From NCBI GenBank assembly GCA_020634165.1, contig JACKCF010000002.1, positions 744,001 to 808,000 on the forward strand: a stretch of DNA of 64,000 nt, given 5' to 3'. This document shows positions 17,597-25,312 of the stretch, one piece after another. Within the stretch, counting starts at the first letter, position 1. Each line of letters begins with the position of its first letter. The notes under the pieces were generated by a model. It made no database searches. It saw nothing but the letters and a program-made list of their open reading frames with translations, and was not told the origin of the DNA. The DNA comes from Anaerolineaceae bacterium (lineage in GTDB: Bacteria > Chloroflexota > Anaerolineae > Aggregatilineales > Phototrophicaceae). A program made the position numbers and the translations under genes.

Positions 17597-18814
17597 ATGG
17601 AACGGGTTGGCTTACGAACAAGTGATTACATTGCCCTGGAAAAACAGTATGGGGCCAATAACTATAAGCCGCTGGATGTGGTGCTGGAACGCGGCGAGGG
17701 CATCTGGGTATGGGATGTCGAAGGCAAGCAGTACCTTGATTTCTTGAGTGCGTACAGTGCCGTCAACCAGGGACACGCTCATCCACGCATTTATCGGGCA
17801 CTTGTGCAGCAAGCCCAAAAGCTCCCCCTGACTTCACGCGCGTTTCGTAACGATCAACTGCCACTTTTGGCCAGTGAATTGTGCGAATTGACAGGCTATG
17901 AGCGCATGCTCCCCATGAACAGCGGTGCGGAAGCCGTCGAGACAGCGCTTAAGATTGCCCGCAAATGGGGCTACATCGTCAAAGGTGTGCCAGAGGGCAA
18001 AGCCGAAATCATCGCCTGTAGTGGCAACTTCCAGGGACGGACCATCAGCATCATCAGCTTCAGCGATTCCGAGCAGTACCGCGCCGGATTCGGCCCCTTC
18101 ACCCCTGGCTTCAAAATCGTGCCTTATGGCGATGCCGATGCGCTGGAAGCGGCCATCACGCCCAATACCGTCGCCTTCTCTGTTGAACCGATCCAGGGCG
18201 AGGGCGGTGTCATCGTGCCGCCGGAAGGCTATCTGCGTAAAGTTCGCGAAATCTGTACACGGCATAATGTGCTGCTGCTGACCGATGAGATTCAGTCTGG
18301 CCTGGGTCGCACCGGTAAATTATTGGCCGCTCACTGGGAAGATGTCCGCGCCGACCTCGTGACCATCGGCAAGGCGCTTTCCGGCGGCTTCTATCCGGTT
18401 TCCGCTGTTCTGGCCGATTCCGCCGTGATGAACGTCATCACCCCAGGTGATCATGGCAGCACCTTTGGTGGCAATCCGCTGGCAGCCGCCGTTGCGCGGG
18501 AAGCGCTGGCCGTGCTAGTCGAAGAAGGCATGATCGAGAATGCACGGAAAATGGGCGACTACCTCATGGACCGCCTGCGCCAGATCGACAGTCCGCATAT
18601 CAAAGAGGTGCGTGGACGCGGTTTGCTCATCGGTGTGGAACTGCATCCATCGGCGGGTGGGGCGCGCCGCTTCTGCGAGGCGCTCATGGAACAGGGCCTG
18701 CTCTGCAAAGAAACGCACGATAACGTCATTCGCTTTGCACCGCCGCTGGTCATCGACCGCGACGATATTGACTGGGCGCTGGACCGCATTGGGCCTGTGT
18801 TGATGATGGACTAG
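17597..18814 (+). CDS. rocD: Ornithine aminotransferase
   Basis: A 405-residue class III PLP aminotransferase. It interconverts ornithine and glutamate semialdehyde, linking arginine and proline metabolism. The N-terminus EKQYGANNYKPLDVVLERGEG is characteristic of ornithine rather than acetylornithine aminotransferase (only the first 20 residues are quoted in spirit: YGANNYKPLDVVL). MNSGAEAVETALKIARKW, the PLP-contacting LLTDEIQSGLGRTG and the Schiff-base lysine in TIGKALSGGFYPVSA (about K259) are all present. Length fits the family. GGAG lies about 10 bases before the ATG. Confidence 0.93.
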   Translation: MERVGLRTSDYIALEKQYGANNYKPLDVVLERGEGIWVWDVEGKQYLDFLSAYSAVNQGHAHPRIYRALVQQAQKLPLTSRAFRNDQLPLLASELCELTGYERMLPMNSGAEAVETALKIARKWGYIVKGVPEGKAEIIACSGNFQGRTISIISFSDSEQYRAGFGPFTPGFKIVPYGDADALEAAITPNTVAFSVEPIQGEGGVIVPPEGYLRKVREICTRHNVLLLTDEIQSGLGRTGKLLAAHWEDVRADLVTIGKALSGGFYPVSAVLADSAVMNVITPGDHGSTFGGNPLAAAVAREALAVLVEEGMIENARKMGDYLMDRLRQIDSPHIKEVRGRGLLIGVELHPSAGGARRFCEALMEQGLLCKETHDNVIRFAPPLVIDRDDIDWALDRIGPVLMMD

Positions 18815-18826
18815 CCATAGCACAAT

Positions 18827-19060
18827 ATGATGGAGAAAGAACAGGGAAACGAAAACAAGTCCTGGAACATGCCGCTTGAAGTGGGCAATCCTGTCTGGGA
18901 CTTGTTGATTACCAATACGGCCAATATGAGTCGTGGCTGGCTCACTCTGGCGGAAAGTGAGAAACGGCAGATGGCAGAAATCATACTCGCGCCATTTGCT
19001 TACGAGCCAGAAATGCTAGCGCTGTTCATTCAATCCGTCGATGAGCGATCCAGCGCATAA
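18827..19060 (+). CDS. Small hypothetical protein
   Basis: 77 residues, 12 bases after rocD, ending 20 bases before a hairpin terminator. It is acidic at both ends with a WDLLITNTANMSRGWLTLAE core that looks like two helices. There is no clear ribosome binding site and no family is recognised. Its position between a stop codon and a terminator favours a real, cotranscribed small gene, but this is weak evidence. Confidence 0.45.
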   Translation: MMEKEQGNENKSWNMPLEVGNPVWDLLITNTANMSRGWLTLAESEKRQMAEIILAPFAYEPEMLALFIQSVDERSSA

Positions 19061-19076
19061 TAGCGGAAAACGTTCT

Positions 19077-19105
19077 GTAGGGGCACAATACATTGTGCCC
19101 TTTTT
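19077..19105 (+). terminator. TGTAGGGGC-type palindrome acting as terminator
   Basis: TGTAGGGGCACAA-TACA-TTGTGCCC is followed by TTTTTA. It ends the rocD unit, and the leading TGTAGGGGC places it in the same repeat family as 25276-25306 and 36423-36472. Confidence 0.75.
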
Positions 19106-19124
19106 AGTATCCACAGGTCGAATA

Positions 19125-19586
19125 ATGCAGCTCACCATCGAACCCGAAGCGGCCAACAGCCCCCTGGCAAAACAACTCATCGCGGAACTCTCCGCAGAAC
19201 TCGGCGCGATCTATGGCGATGATGGCAGTGGCGGCTTTGATCCGTCCGATGTCATGGTCCCCAGGGCGGCTTTTGTCGTCGCCTGGGTCGATGGCGAGGC
19301 GGTCGGCTGCGGCGCTTTACGCCCAATGCCCGATGCCACCATCGCTGAAATCAAGCGCGTGTATGTGCGTCAAGATATGCGCGGACAGGGTATCTCGCGT
19401 AAAATCATGGAATTCTTAGAAGCTATTGCACACCAGTACAGCTACACCGGCCTGATGCTGGAAACGGGGATTCAGCAGCCAGCCGCGATGGCCCTCTACG
19501 AGAATATGGGCTATTCTCGCTGCGATTGCTACGATCTGTATGCCGACGATCCTCGCAGCGTGTGCTATCGCAAGGAAATAAAATAG
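19125..19586 (+). CDS. GNAT-family N-acetyltransferase
   Basis: 153 residues. The acetyl-CoA loop reads IKRVYVRQDMRGQGISRKIM, and ENMGYSRCDCYDLYADD near the end resembles GNAT enzymes of the amino-acid/phosphinothricin acetyltransferase style. The start at 19125 lies directly after the upstream terminator and excludes a spurious extension across it. A shared hairpin separates it from the convergent RibD-like gene. Confidence 0.83.
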   Translation: MQLTIEPEAANSPLAKQLIAELSAELGAIYGDDGSGGFDPSDVMVPRAAFVVAWVDGEAVGCGALRPMPDATIAEIKRVYVRQDMRGQGISRKIMEFLEAIAHQYSYTGLMLETGIQQPAAMALYENMGYSRCDCYDLYADDPRSVCYRKEIK

Positions 19587-19605
19587 GGCCGAACCAGGCC
19601 CTATT
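19582..19605. terminator. Bidirectional terminator between convergent genes
   Basis: A perfect 9-bp stem AATAGGGCC/GGCCCTATT with a six-base loop. On the minus strand it is followed by TTATTT; on the plus strand by CTGTGTTTTC. It serves both the GNAT gene and the RibD-like gene. Confidence 0.75.
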
Positions 19606-19623
19606 CTGTGTTTTCTGTCGGAT

Positions 19624-20163
19624 TTATTCCTGAATTGGCTCGTAGATCATTGCGACCACGCCACCATCGCCCATAGGTTTCGTTTCGACCAGCTTGAAGG
19701 TCGCTGTCATGCCATCGACGAATAATTTTTGACCCTGGCCCAGCACAACCGGATAAACCAGCAGACGAACACGATCAACGAGGCCATTTTCCAGTAAACT
19801 CTGCGCCAGTTTGCCGCTGCCATGCACCGTGATGTCCTTGCCATCCTGCTCCTTGAGCTTGGCAATTTCTTCCACCACGTTATCGCTGATGATGACCGAG
19901 TTGTTCCAGTCGGCATTTTTCAGCGTGGTTGATACGACATACTTCCGCACACCATTGAAGTACTCCGCGCCCTGATCTTCGCTGGTCGGCCACGCCGCCG
20001 CGAAGCCTTCATAAGTTACGCGGCCCAGCAGGAGGGCATCTGTTGATTCACTTTCTTCGCCTTTAAAAGCTGCGATGTCGTCATTCCAATAAGGGAACGT
20101 CCAGGCGGGGTTCTCGATAACGCCATCCAGTGACATGAATTCGGTGATGACTAACTTACGCAT
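19624..20163 (-). CDS. RibD C-terminal / dihydrofolate reductase-like protein
   Basis: 179 residues of the YyaP/RibD C-terminal superfamily. It begins KLVITEFMSLDGVIENP, has LLLGRVTYEGFAAAWP (the NADPH-binding region of the fold), DITVHGSGKLAQSLLENGLV and the LVYPVVLGQGQKLF strand. Members are NADPH-binding reductases of unknown substrate and are often mislabelled dihydrofolate reductase. It is monocistronic on the minus strand. Confidence 0.83.
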   Translation of the reverse strand: MRKLVITEFMSLDGVIENPAWTFPYWNDDIAAFKGEESESTDALLLGRVTYEGFAAAWPTSEDQGAEYFNGVRKYVVSTTLKNADWNNSVIISDNVVEEIAKLKEQDGKDITVHGSGKLAQSLLENGLVDRVRLLVYPVVLGQGQKLFVDGMTATFKLVETKPMGDGGVVAMIYEPIQE

Positions 20164-20261
20164 GATGTGCTCCTCAGGTGGTATGTCGTTCGTTGTTTAC
20201 GTGCTCATCATAAAACAGCCGCGCGCAGAGGTATTGGAAAAAAACGCAACATCGTTGCGAC

Positions 20262-20954
20262 TCAGCCCATGTAGGATTTGCGCGTGACTTGCTCGGCGAT
20301 TTCAGTCGGTGTTTCACCAATGAAGCGCTTCAGCGAGTTAGTCAGATGTGCCTGATCGAAGTAGCCCAGATCATAGGTGGTATCCAGGATTGGCTTGCCC
20401 TGTTCCAGCAACACTGCCGCCTGACGCGCGCGTTCAATTTGCTGGATCATCTTCTGCGAGATGCCCGTTGCTCTCTGAAAGCGATACTGCAAGGCGCGCG
20501 GTGAAAGGTCGGGTGTTTCGCCCTGTAATGCTGCCGTGACAACTGGATCATGCGTCAGAATCTCTTGTTTAAGCAGGCGATTGATGAACACATCCGCATT
20601 GTCAAAAGTCGGTACTTCCCATTTGGAACCCAGCAGCCAGAAAGAACGGGTCGATGCCAGTGGCAGGACGACATCCTGGCGGTTAAGCATCGATTGTAAG
20701 GGTAAATTCGGCATAAAAGTGCCCAGCTTAAACGTAATGCCGAAGTAATCCGCGTCAGCGGTGGATTCGCCAAGGGATGCCTTTGTTTCCGGCCCCCGTA
20801 CCCCGATGGTCATTTTGTTATCTATCTGCGTAAAGACGATTTCCCAATTGACGGCAGCCGTCGATAAGAAAGACTCGGCGCGCTCGGTCTGCATGTGCCA
20901 GATCATGTCAATATAGGATGAAAGGGGCGAATGGGTATCAAAGACGAAGTGCAT
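20262..20954 (-). CDS. AraC-family transcriptional regulator
   Basis: 230 residues. The N-terminal half is a ligand-sensing beta domain of the DUF6597 type. The C-terminal half has two helix-turn-helix units, with RALQYRFQRATGISQKMIQ and YDLGYFDQAHLTNSLKRFIG, the latter matching the AraC signature. The start at 20954 has GGGGAGA about 6 bases upstream; an extension to 20999 is not needed. It is a candidate regulator of the RibD-like gene just downstream, since both are on the minus strand about 100 bases apart. Confidence 0.82.
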   Translation of the reverse strand: MHFVFDTHSPLSSYIDMIWHMQTERAESFLSTAAVNWEIVFTQIDNKMTIGVRGPETKASLGESTADADYFGITFKLGTFMPNLPLQSMLNRQDVVLPLASTRSFWLLGSKWEVPTFDNADVFINRLLKQEILTHDPVVTAALQGETPDLSPRALQYRFQRATGISQKMIQQIERARQAAVLLEQGKPILDTTYDLGYFDQAHLTNSLKRFIGETPTEIAEQVTRKSYMG

Positions 20955-21042
20955 GCTGTCTCCCCTCGCAATCAAAACCAGCGAATGAAGCGGCGTCATT
21001 CGTGGATGGTGTATGCGTTTCCAACGACAGACTGATTATACA

Positions 21043-21078
21043 TCAAAAAAGGTACGGCCCTGGCACATGACCAGGGCC
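21043..21078 (-). terminator. Rho-independent terminator after the 617-residue protein gene
   Basis: On the minus strand GGCCCTGG-TCATGTG-CCAGGGCC is followed by GTACCTTTTTT. It ends the large gene at 21151-23004. A second G+C-rich hairpin (GGCGCG/CGCGCC) lies just before it. Confidence 0.82.
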
Positions 21079-21150
21079 TCCTCCCCCTATGTGGAGGCGC
21101 GCATTTTACGCGCCCCATAAATGTGAATGGCCTTTTTGCCAGACGTTGGC

Positions 21151-23004
21151 CTAACTCTGGATGTAGAACATCACATCGTCGATGTTGCTGCCCGGTTCGT
21201 TGTGGTCGCCATCGGTCAGCGCCAGATAGGTGCTGAGGATGATGCGATAGGTACATGATGGCCATGTGCTGGTATCGACCACATAGCTCCCGAACACCCC
21301 GCGGCTGGAAGTTGTTGGCGCAGGTGTTGAGGCCGGTGCCGGATTCGGGTTGCTCTGGCTCGGCAGGGTTGGCGCTGTCCATGGTGAGGCCGAACTGGTG
21401 ATGCCCAGCGACCAGTCGCGTGTAAACTCGTGGTCGACAGTGAAGCGCACATTGATGGCGTTGCCCGTGACTTCGCTGCATGGATCGCTGACCAGTTCAC
21501 CCAGGTCCACCTCGCCGATTTCGCGCCAGTTATTGACGTACAGCGGGTAGGCCGCGCTCTGGTAGAGAGTGCCTGCTTCGCCCACATCAATCCCCTGCAA
21601 ACGGACGAACAGCAGCTTGCCATTTTTCACGCTGCCAACCGGAGCAGCGACACCCGCCGTTGCGGGGCCAGGGTTGCCACCAGGGGCCGCAACTGATGGG
21701 GTATGGAATGACATCAGGTTGTTGTTCGGATTGAAGTTGGCATGCTGCGGAACTTCAACCCAGCCATTGGTATCAGGAACCAGATTCACGTCAAAGTCGG
21801 TGATGCTGACGTCCGGCACGACGCCGACCGTATCAAAGGTCGGTTCCAGCCAACCACCAGGGTTAAGCGTCCAGCCTGTCAGGATCGTGCCGATCTGGAT
21901 CGAGGTGACCAGATTAGCCGTCGTCAGTGGCAGCACTGGATTGTTGGTGTCGCCGTACAGGAAGCGATACTTCATCGGCTGGTTGTTGTCAGGATGCTTT
22001 TGCGGCATCAGGCCAACCAGACGCAGGTTGCCATACAGGCCCCATCCATCACCACCTAAACCGAGGATGCTCTTGTTCAGGCGACCCTGCTGCGCGCCGC
22101 TGCTGTGGAAATCAGTCGGCAGGCGGAACACGCCCACCTGGGTGAAGAACGGATAGTCAGGGTCTTCTACGTCGATGGGAACGCACAGTTCCACACACCA
22201 GCACGGTGGGCGATTGACGCGGTCGGGGTCCAGGCCGCGTGCTTCTGGCTCGTCGATCATCAGGGCATTGTCGCTGTTACGACGCACCTTGAAGTAGACA
22301 TCAGGGCCGGACTGGCCGAAGCTCTCGAAGCGAATGCCGAAACCTGGTGTCAGCGGTGTGCGAGTGAAAGTGTCGGATGTGTAGTCAATACGGAAGAAGC
22401 CGTTAGCATCTGTGACAGCACTGCCAAGCGGGTCGTCCTGTATCCAGTCATTGTCGATGGCGTTGACGGTGTAATCCGGCACTGGGATTTTGCCGCCGTT
22501 GGCGTCTTCTGCACCACACACGACCAGCCGACCAATGATGACCCAGGCATCCAGCAGGCGGCGAATCGCGCACCATAGACGCTGCGGAATGCAGAAGTCC
22601 CAGACAGCCAGAAAGTCATTTTCACGCTGGCGCCACTGCGGGTTGAGCGTGGTCAGCGAAACCTGAATTGGTTCAGCGGCTTCTTTTTCCTGGCCAGGGG
22701 CACGGTTGATGACGATATCGACCTCAAATGGGCCGCCGTTGTAGTCCTGCTCATCGCCCAATTTAATTTCAAAACGGCCGTTATCGTCAGTGCGGGTTTC
22801 TAAGAGCAGGCTCTTGGCTTTGGCGTCGACCTGTTCTTTGGTCAGCGGGGTGATCGTATCTGAAGGGCGGGCGACGACGCGATCAAGCGTGTCCTGGTCG
22901 ATGTCACGACGGTAAATCCGCACGATGACGTTGGCGATGTCCTCGGTGAATTTGATGTCTTCACACAAGTACCCACACAGATGTCCTCTCAAAATATAAG
23001 ACAT
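21151..23004 (-). CDS. Large beta-sandwich protein with two carboxypeptidase-regulatory-like domains
   Basis: 617 residues without a signal peptide. It begins with YILRGHLCGYLCEDIKF and a strand pattern ending in TDDNGRFEIKLGDEQDY, like a transthyretin/CarboxypepD_reg domain. A second similar domain at about 165-245 has IIGRLVVCGAED and SAVTDANGFFRIDY. The rest is beta-rich with Cys pairs (CWCVELCVP), a P/S/A/T linker (about 555-580) and a conserved-looking ending SNIDDVMFYIQS. I recognise the style, seen in scattered Bacteroidota and Chloroflexota proteins, but no function. It ends at a strong terminator and is transcribed alone. Confidence 0.6.
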   Translation of the reverse strand: MSYILRGHLCGYLCEDIKFTEDIANVIVRIYRRDIDQDTLDRVVARPSDTITPLTKEQVDAKAKSLLLETRTDDNGRFEIKLGDEQDYNGGPFEVDIVINRAPGQEKEAAEPIQVSLTTLNPQWRQRENDFLAVWDFCIPQRLWCAIRRLLDAWVIIGRLVVCGAEDANGGKIPVPDYTVNAIDNDWIQDDPLGSAVTDANGFFRIDYTSDTFTRTPLTPGFGIRFESFGQSGPDVYFKVRRNSDNALMIDEPEARGLDPDRVNRPPCWCVELCVPIDVEDPDYPFFTQVGVFRLPTDFHSSGAQQGRLNKSILGLGGDGWGLYGNLRLVGLMPQKHPDNNQPMKYRFLYGDTNNPVLPLTTANLVTSIQIGTILTGWTLNPGGWLEPTFDTVGVVPDVSITDFDVNLVPDTNGWVEVPQHANFNPNNNLMSFHTPSVAAPGGNPGPATAGVAAPVGSVKNGKLLFVRLQGIDVGEAGTLYQSAAYPLYVNNWREIGEVDLGELVSDPCSEVTGNAINVRFTVDHEFTRDWSLGITSSASPWTAPTLPSQSNPNPAPASTPAPTTSSRGVFGSYVVDTSTWPSCTYRIILSTYLALTDGDHNEPGSNIDDVMFYIQS

Positions 23005-23285
23005 GATGACGTATCCTCTCTCCTTATGAGACGATGGTGTTGCGGTATTCAGTTGTCTATAAATGCACTTCGCATCTACATCTTCACAGTAGAGCAGGAT
23101 GTGTCGTCATTTCAAGCAATTTTTACGAGAACTTACACAGTTTTTCTGGCTTTTTGATGCTTATCTTTATCGCTTAGATACAGTTATTCATATAGACTGG
23201 TGAAGGGGGCGAATCTTCACGCAAATTATAATTTTCCACAGAACTTAAGTCTTTCGTGCCAACTTTTCCACTATGATGTATTTCG

Positions 23286-23759
23286 ATGTATGAGATGTGG
23301 GTATCGGGTATGATGATGTCACCAGTGACAAGTCGTCAGAAATTGCTGCTGCACTACACGCTTCTCCATCTGGATTCTGAACAGATGGGTAAGATTTTCT
23401 ACGATCATGTTTTATCTGCTATGCCAGACGTACACCCTATGTTTGGCGATGTTGATGCCCAGCGCAAACGCTTTATGAAAATGATGGTTCGCATTGTTCA
23501 TACTGTTGATGAACCAGAGCAACTGCGAATTGTCGTTCGTGAGCTTAGAGATATGCACGCTCACTACCATCTGAAGCCGCGCCAGTTCCAGACGATGGGG
23601 CAGGCATTTTCGATGTCGCTCGTTGAAGTGATGGGCCATCGTTATACCCCGGAAATTGGCGAAGCCTGGCAGGTGCTCTATCGCCGTGTCGCAGAAGCTA
23701 TGCAAGAGGGTGGCAGTAACGCTGGCTCATCCTACGGTTCCCATGCCATGCACGTTTAG
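23286..23759 (+). CDS. Single-domain globin
   Basis: 157 residues resembling the globin domain of flavohaemoglobins and bacterial single-domain globins. FYDHVLSAMPDVHPMF corresponds to helices A-C, and LRDMHAHYHLKPRQFQTMGQ to the F helix. Aligning the proline of LKPRQF with the usual KPEQY places His91 at the proximal haem-ligand position. No reductase domain follows, so it needs a separate electron donor. Likely roles are NO or oxygen chemistry. The start could also be Met9-Met11. Confidence 0.72.
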   Translation: MYEMWVSGMMMSPVTSRQKLLLHYTLLHLDSEQMGKIFYDHVLSAMPDVHPMFGDVDAQRKRFMKMMVRIVHTVDEPEQLRIVVRELRDMHAHYHLKPRQFQTMGQAFSMSLVEVMGHRYTPEIGEAWQVLYRRVAEAMQEGGSNAGSSYGSHAMHV

Positions 23760-23905
23760 TCATCGCTGGCCCCAGCCAGGCTGATTTAAATCTCATAGGA
23801 AAGACATCGCTGGACCAATGCGTCCAGAAGGTGTCGCTGTGTATGGATAAGTCCGGTTGAGTAACCTGATCCGTAAATTTTTAACGGAATTTTGATCTCG
23901 ATTTG

Positions 23906-23934
23906 TTGACTTACTCATCCCAGCAGATTACACT
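23906..23934 (+). promoter_or_regulatory. Sigma-70-type promoter of the cysteine synthase leader
   Basis: TTGACT and TACACT with a 17-base spacer. Transcription would start near 23941, about 24 bases before the leader peptide start codon. Confidence 0.7.
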
Positions 23935-23964
23935 TAGCGCAATGAATACATCAGGAGCCATCTA

Positions 23965-24012
23965 ATGGCACACTATATACAGTGTTGTTGTTGTCTGGAG
24001 AACCATAGGTAG
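23965..24012 (+). CDS. Four-cysteine leader peptide
   Basis: A 15-codon frame encoding MAHYIQCCCCLENHR and ending in TAG. AGGAG lies 8 bases before the ATG. The four consecutive cysteine codons (23983-23994, all TGT) precede a terminator and a cysteine synthase gene on the same strand. This is the layout of an amino-acid attenuator: ribosomes stall at the Cys codons when charged Cys-tRNA is scarce. It is too short for normal gene calling. Polycysteine leader peptides with a comparable role are known in mycobacteria; I know of no described case here. Confidence 0.85.
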   Translation: MAHYIQCCCCLENHR

Positions 24013-24133
24013 TCCAAGACTCTAGGCAATAACATCGGCTAAGAAAACACAAGCCAACGACCAGCAGAGCGCGGACTACCCTACGAAGATGGGTAGGTTT
24101 GAACGCGCTTTTTTGCTGCCCGTTGGCTTTTTT
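24008..24133 (+). promoter_or_regulatory. Cysteine-responsive transcription attenuator
   Basis: The terminator is a long hairpin. AAGCCAACG (24051-24059) pairs with CGTTGGCTT (24121-24129), AGCGCG (24068-24073) with CGCGCT (24104-24109), CTACCC (24076-24081) with GGGTAG (24091-24096), and TTTTTT ends at 24133. A competing antiterminator is visible: GGTAGTCC (24008-24015), overlapping the leader stop codon, is the exact complement of GGACTACC (24073-24080) in the terminator's 5' arm, with CTCT (24020-24023) to AGAG (24066-24069) adding four pairs. A ribosome stalled on the Cys codons leaves 24008-24023 free to pair; a ribosome at the stop codon covers it and the terminator forms. Confidence 0.82.
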
Positions 24134-24278
24134 GCTTCATCGTGTTGCCAAAGCCAGTGCAGCCGGATCAGGTCGTTGGCAAACCGACATCCGTGCTGCC
24201 AGCAAGGGTCACTCGGACCAAACAGTGAAGTCACACACGCATGAAGGTCAACTCGCAAGAGAGGAAACACAGTCGCTC

Positions 24279-25256
24279 ATGAGCGCATTACGTCAAATCA
24301 CATCTCCATATAGCGCGGCAGAGCCACATCACGCCCCGATGCAGTCGGTCAGCCTGGAAGCGCAGATTGGCAATACGCCGCTACTCAGCTTCCGGCGGAT
24401 GACGGCGCATCTGCCCCAGGACATCGCTATCTATGCCAAGGCGGAATGGGCAAACCCTGGTGGCAGCGTCAAAGACCGCGCCGCCTATAACATCATCCTG
24501 CAAGCGGAAAAAGATGGGTTGCTTAAGCCCGGTATGACGTTGATGGACAGCACCAGCGGCAATACGGGCATTGCCTATGCCATGCTCGGTGCGGCGCGCG
24601 GCTACAATGTCAAACTGTTCATTCCGGCCAATGCCAGCCCGGAACGCCTCGCGATTCTGCGGGCGTATGGTGTCGATATCGAACTGACTGACCCATTAGA
24701 AGGCAGTGACGGTGCCATTCGTGCCGTCCGTGAGCTGGTTGCACAGGAACCAGATCGCTACTTCTATGCCAATCAGTACAACAATCCGGCCAACTGGCAG
24801 GCCCACTACAAAACAACAGCCCCCGAAATCTGGGAGCAGACCAGCGGTGCGATTACCCATTTTGTGGCCGGATTAGGCACCAGCGGCACCTTCGTCGGTA
24901 CCAGCCGCCGCCTGAAAGAATATAATCCAGCTATTGAGATCATCTCCGCCCAACCGGACAGCGCTTTCAATGGCATCGAAGGTTGGAAGCACATGGAAAC
25001 GGCCATCACCCCAGGCATTTATGATGGCTCTCTGGCAGATCGTGACCTGCCTGTGGAAACTGAAGCCAGCTATGAGATGGCGCGTCGGCTGGCGCGCGAA
25101 GAAGGTTATCTGGTGGGGATCAGCGCGGCCGCAGCGATGGTGGCTGCTTTAAAGGTCGCGGATGAACTGGCTGAGAAAGGCCAGTCCGGCGTAATCGTTA
25201 CCATCTTCCCCGATAATGCCTACAAGTACCTGTCGGAACCTTTCTGGCAGCAGTAA
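24279..25256 (+). CDS. Cysteine synthase family PLP enzyme
   Basis: 325 residues of the CysK/CBS fold II family, making cysteine from O-acetylserine (or O-phosphoserine) and sulfide. QIGNTPLLSFRR opens the fold, NPGGSVKDRAAY carries the Schiff-base lysine (K65), TSGNTGIAYA binds the substrate carboxylate, and GLGTSGTFVG binds the PLP phosphate. The ending DNAYKYLSEPFWQQ is typical. The start at 24279 lies 145 bases after the attenuator; an upstream frame running back through the terminator to 24099 is rejected. The Cys-codon leader strongly supports a cysteine biosynthetic role. The sulfide-type sulfur donor is assumed. Confidence 0.88.
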   Translation: MSALRQITSPYSAAEPHHAPMQSVSLEAQIGNTPLLSFRRMTAHLPQDIAIYAKAEWANPGGSVKDRAAYNIILQAEKDGLLKPGMTLMDSTSGNTGIAYAMLGAARGYNVKLFIPANASPERLAILRAYGVDIELTDPLEGSDGAIRAVRELVAQEPDRYFYANQYNNPANWQAHYKTTAPEIWEQTSGAITHFVAGLGTSGTFVGTSRRLKEYNPAIEIISAQPDSAFNGIEGWKHMETAITPGIYDGSLADRDLPVETEASYEMARRLAREEGYLVGISAAAAMVAALKVADELAEKGQSGVIVTIFPDNAYKYLSEPFWQQ

Positions 25257-25275
25257 TAGTATCTCTGCCAGTACC

Positions 25276-25306
25276 GTAGGGGCGCAGCATGCTGCTACGC
25301 CCTTTT
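25276..25306 (+). terminator. GTAGGGGC-type palindrome acting as terminator
   Basis: GTAGGGGCGCAGCATGCTGC followed by TACGCCC and TTTT, 20 bases after the cysteine synthase stop. It shares the GTAGGGGC lead with two other palindromes in the window. Confidence 0.72.
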
Positions 25307-25312
25307 CACTTT

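Noticed and set aside
24099..24278. N-terminal extension of the cysteine synthase frame to 24099
   Set aside because: It runs through the terminator hairpin, has no ribosome binding site and no similarity to the family.
24001..24279. T-box or other tRNA/metabolite riboswitch before cysteine synthase
   Set aside because: The conserved T-box AGGGTGGNACCGCG sequence is absent, while a translated Cys leader and an exact antiterminator pairing explain the region.
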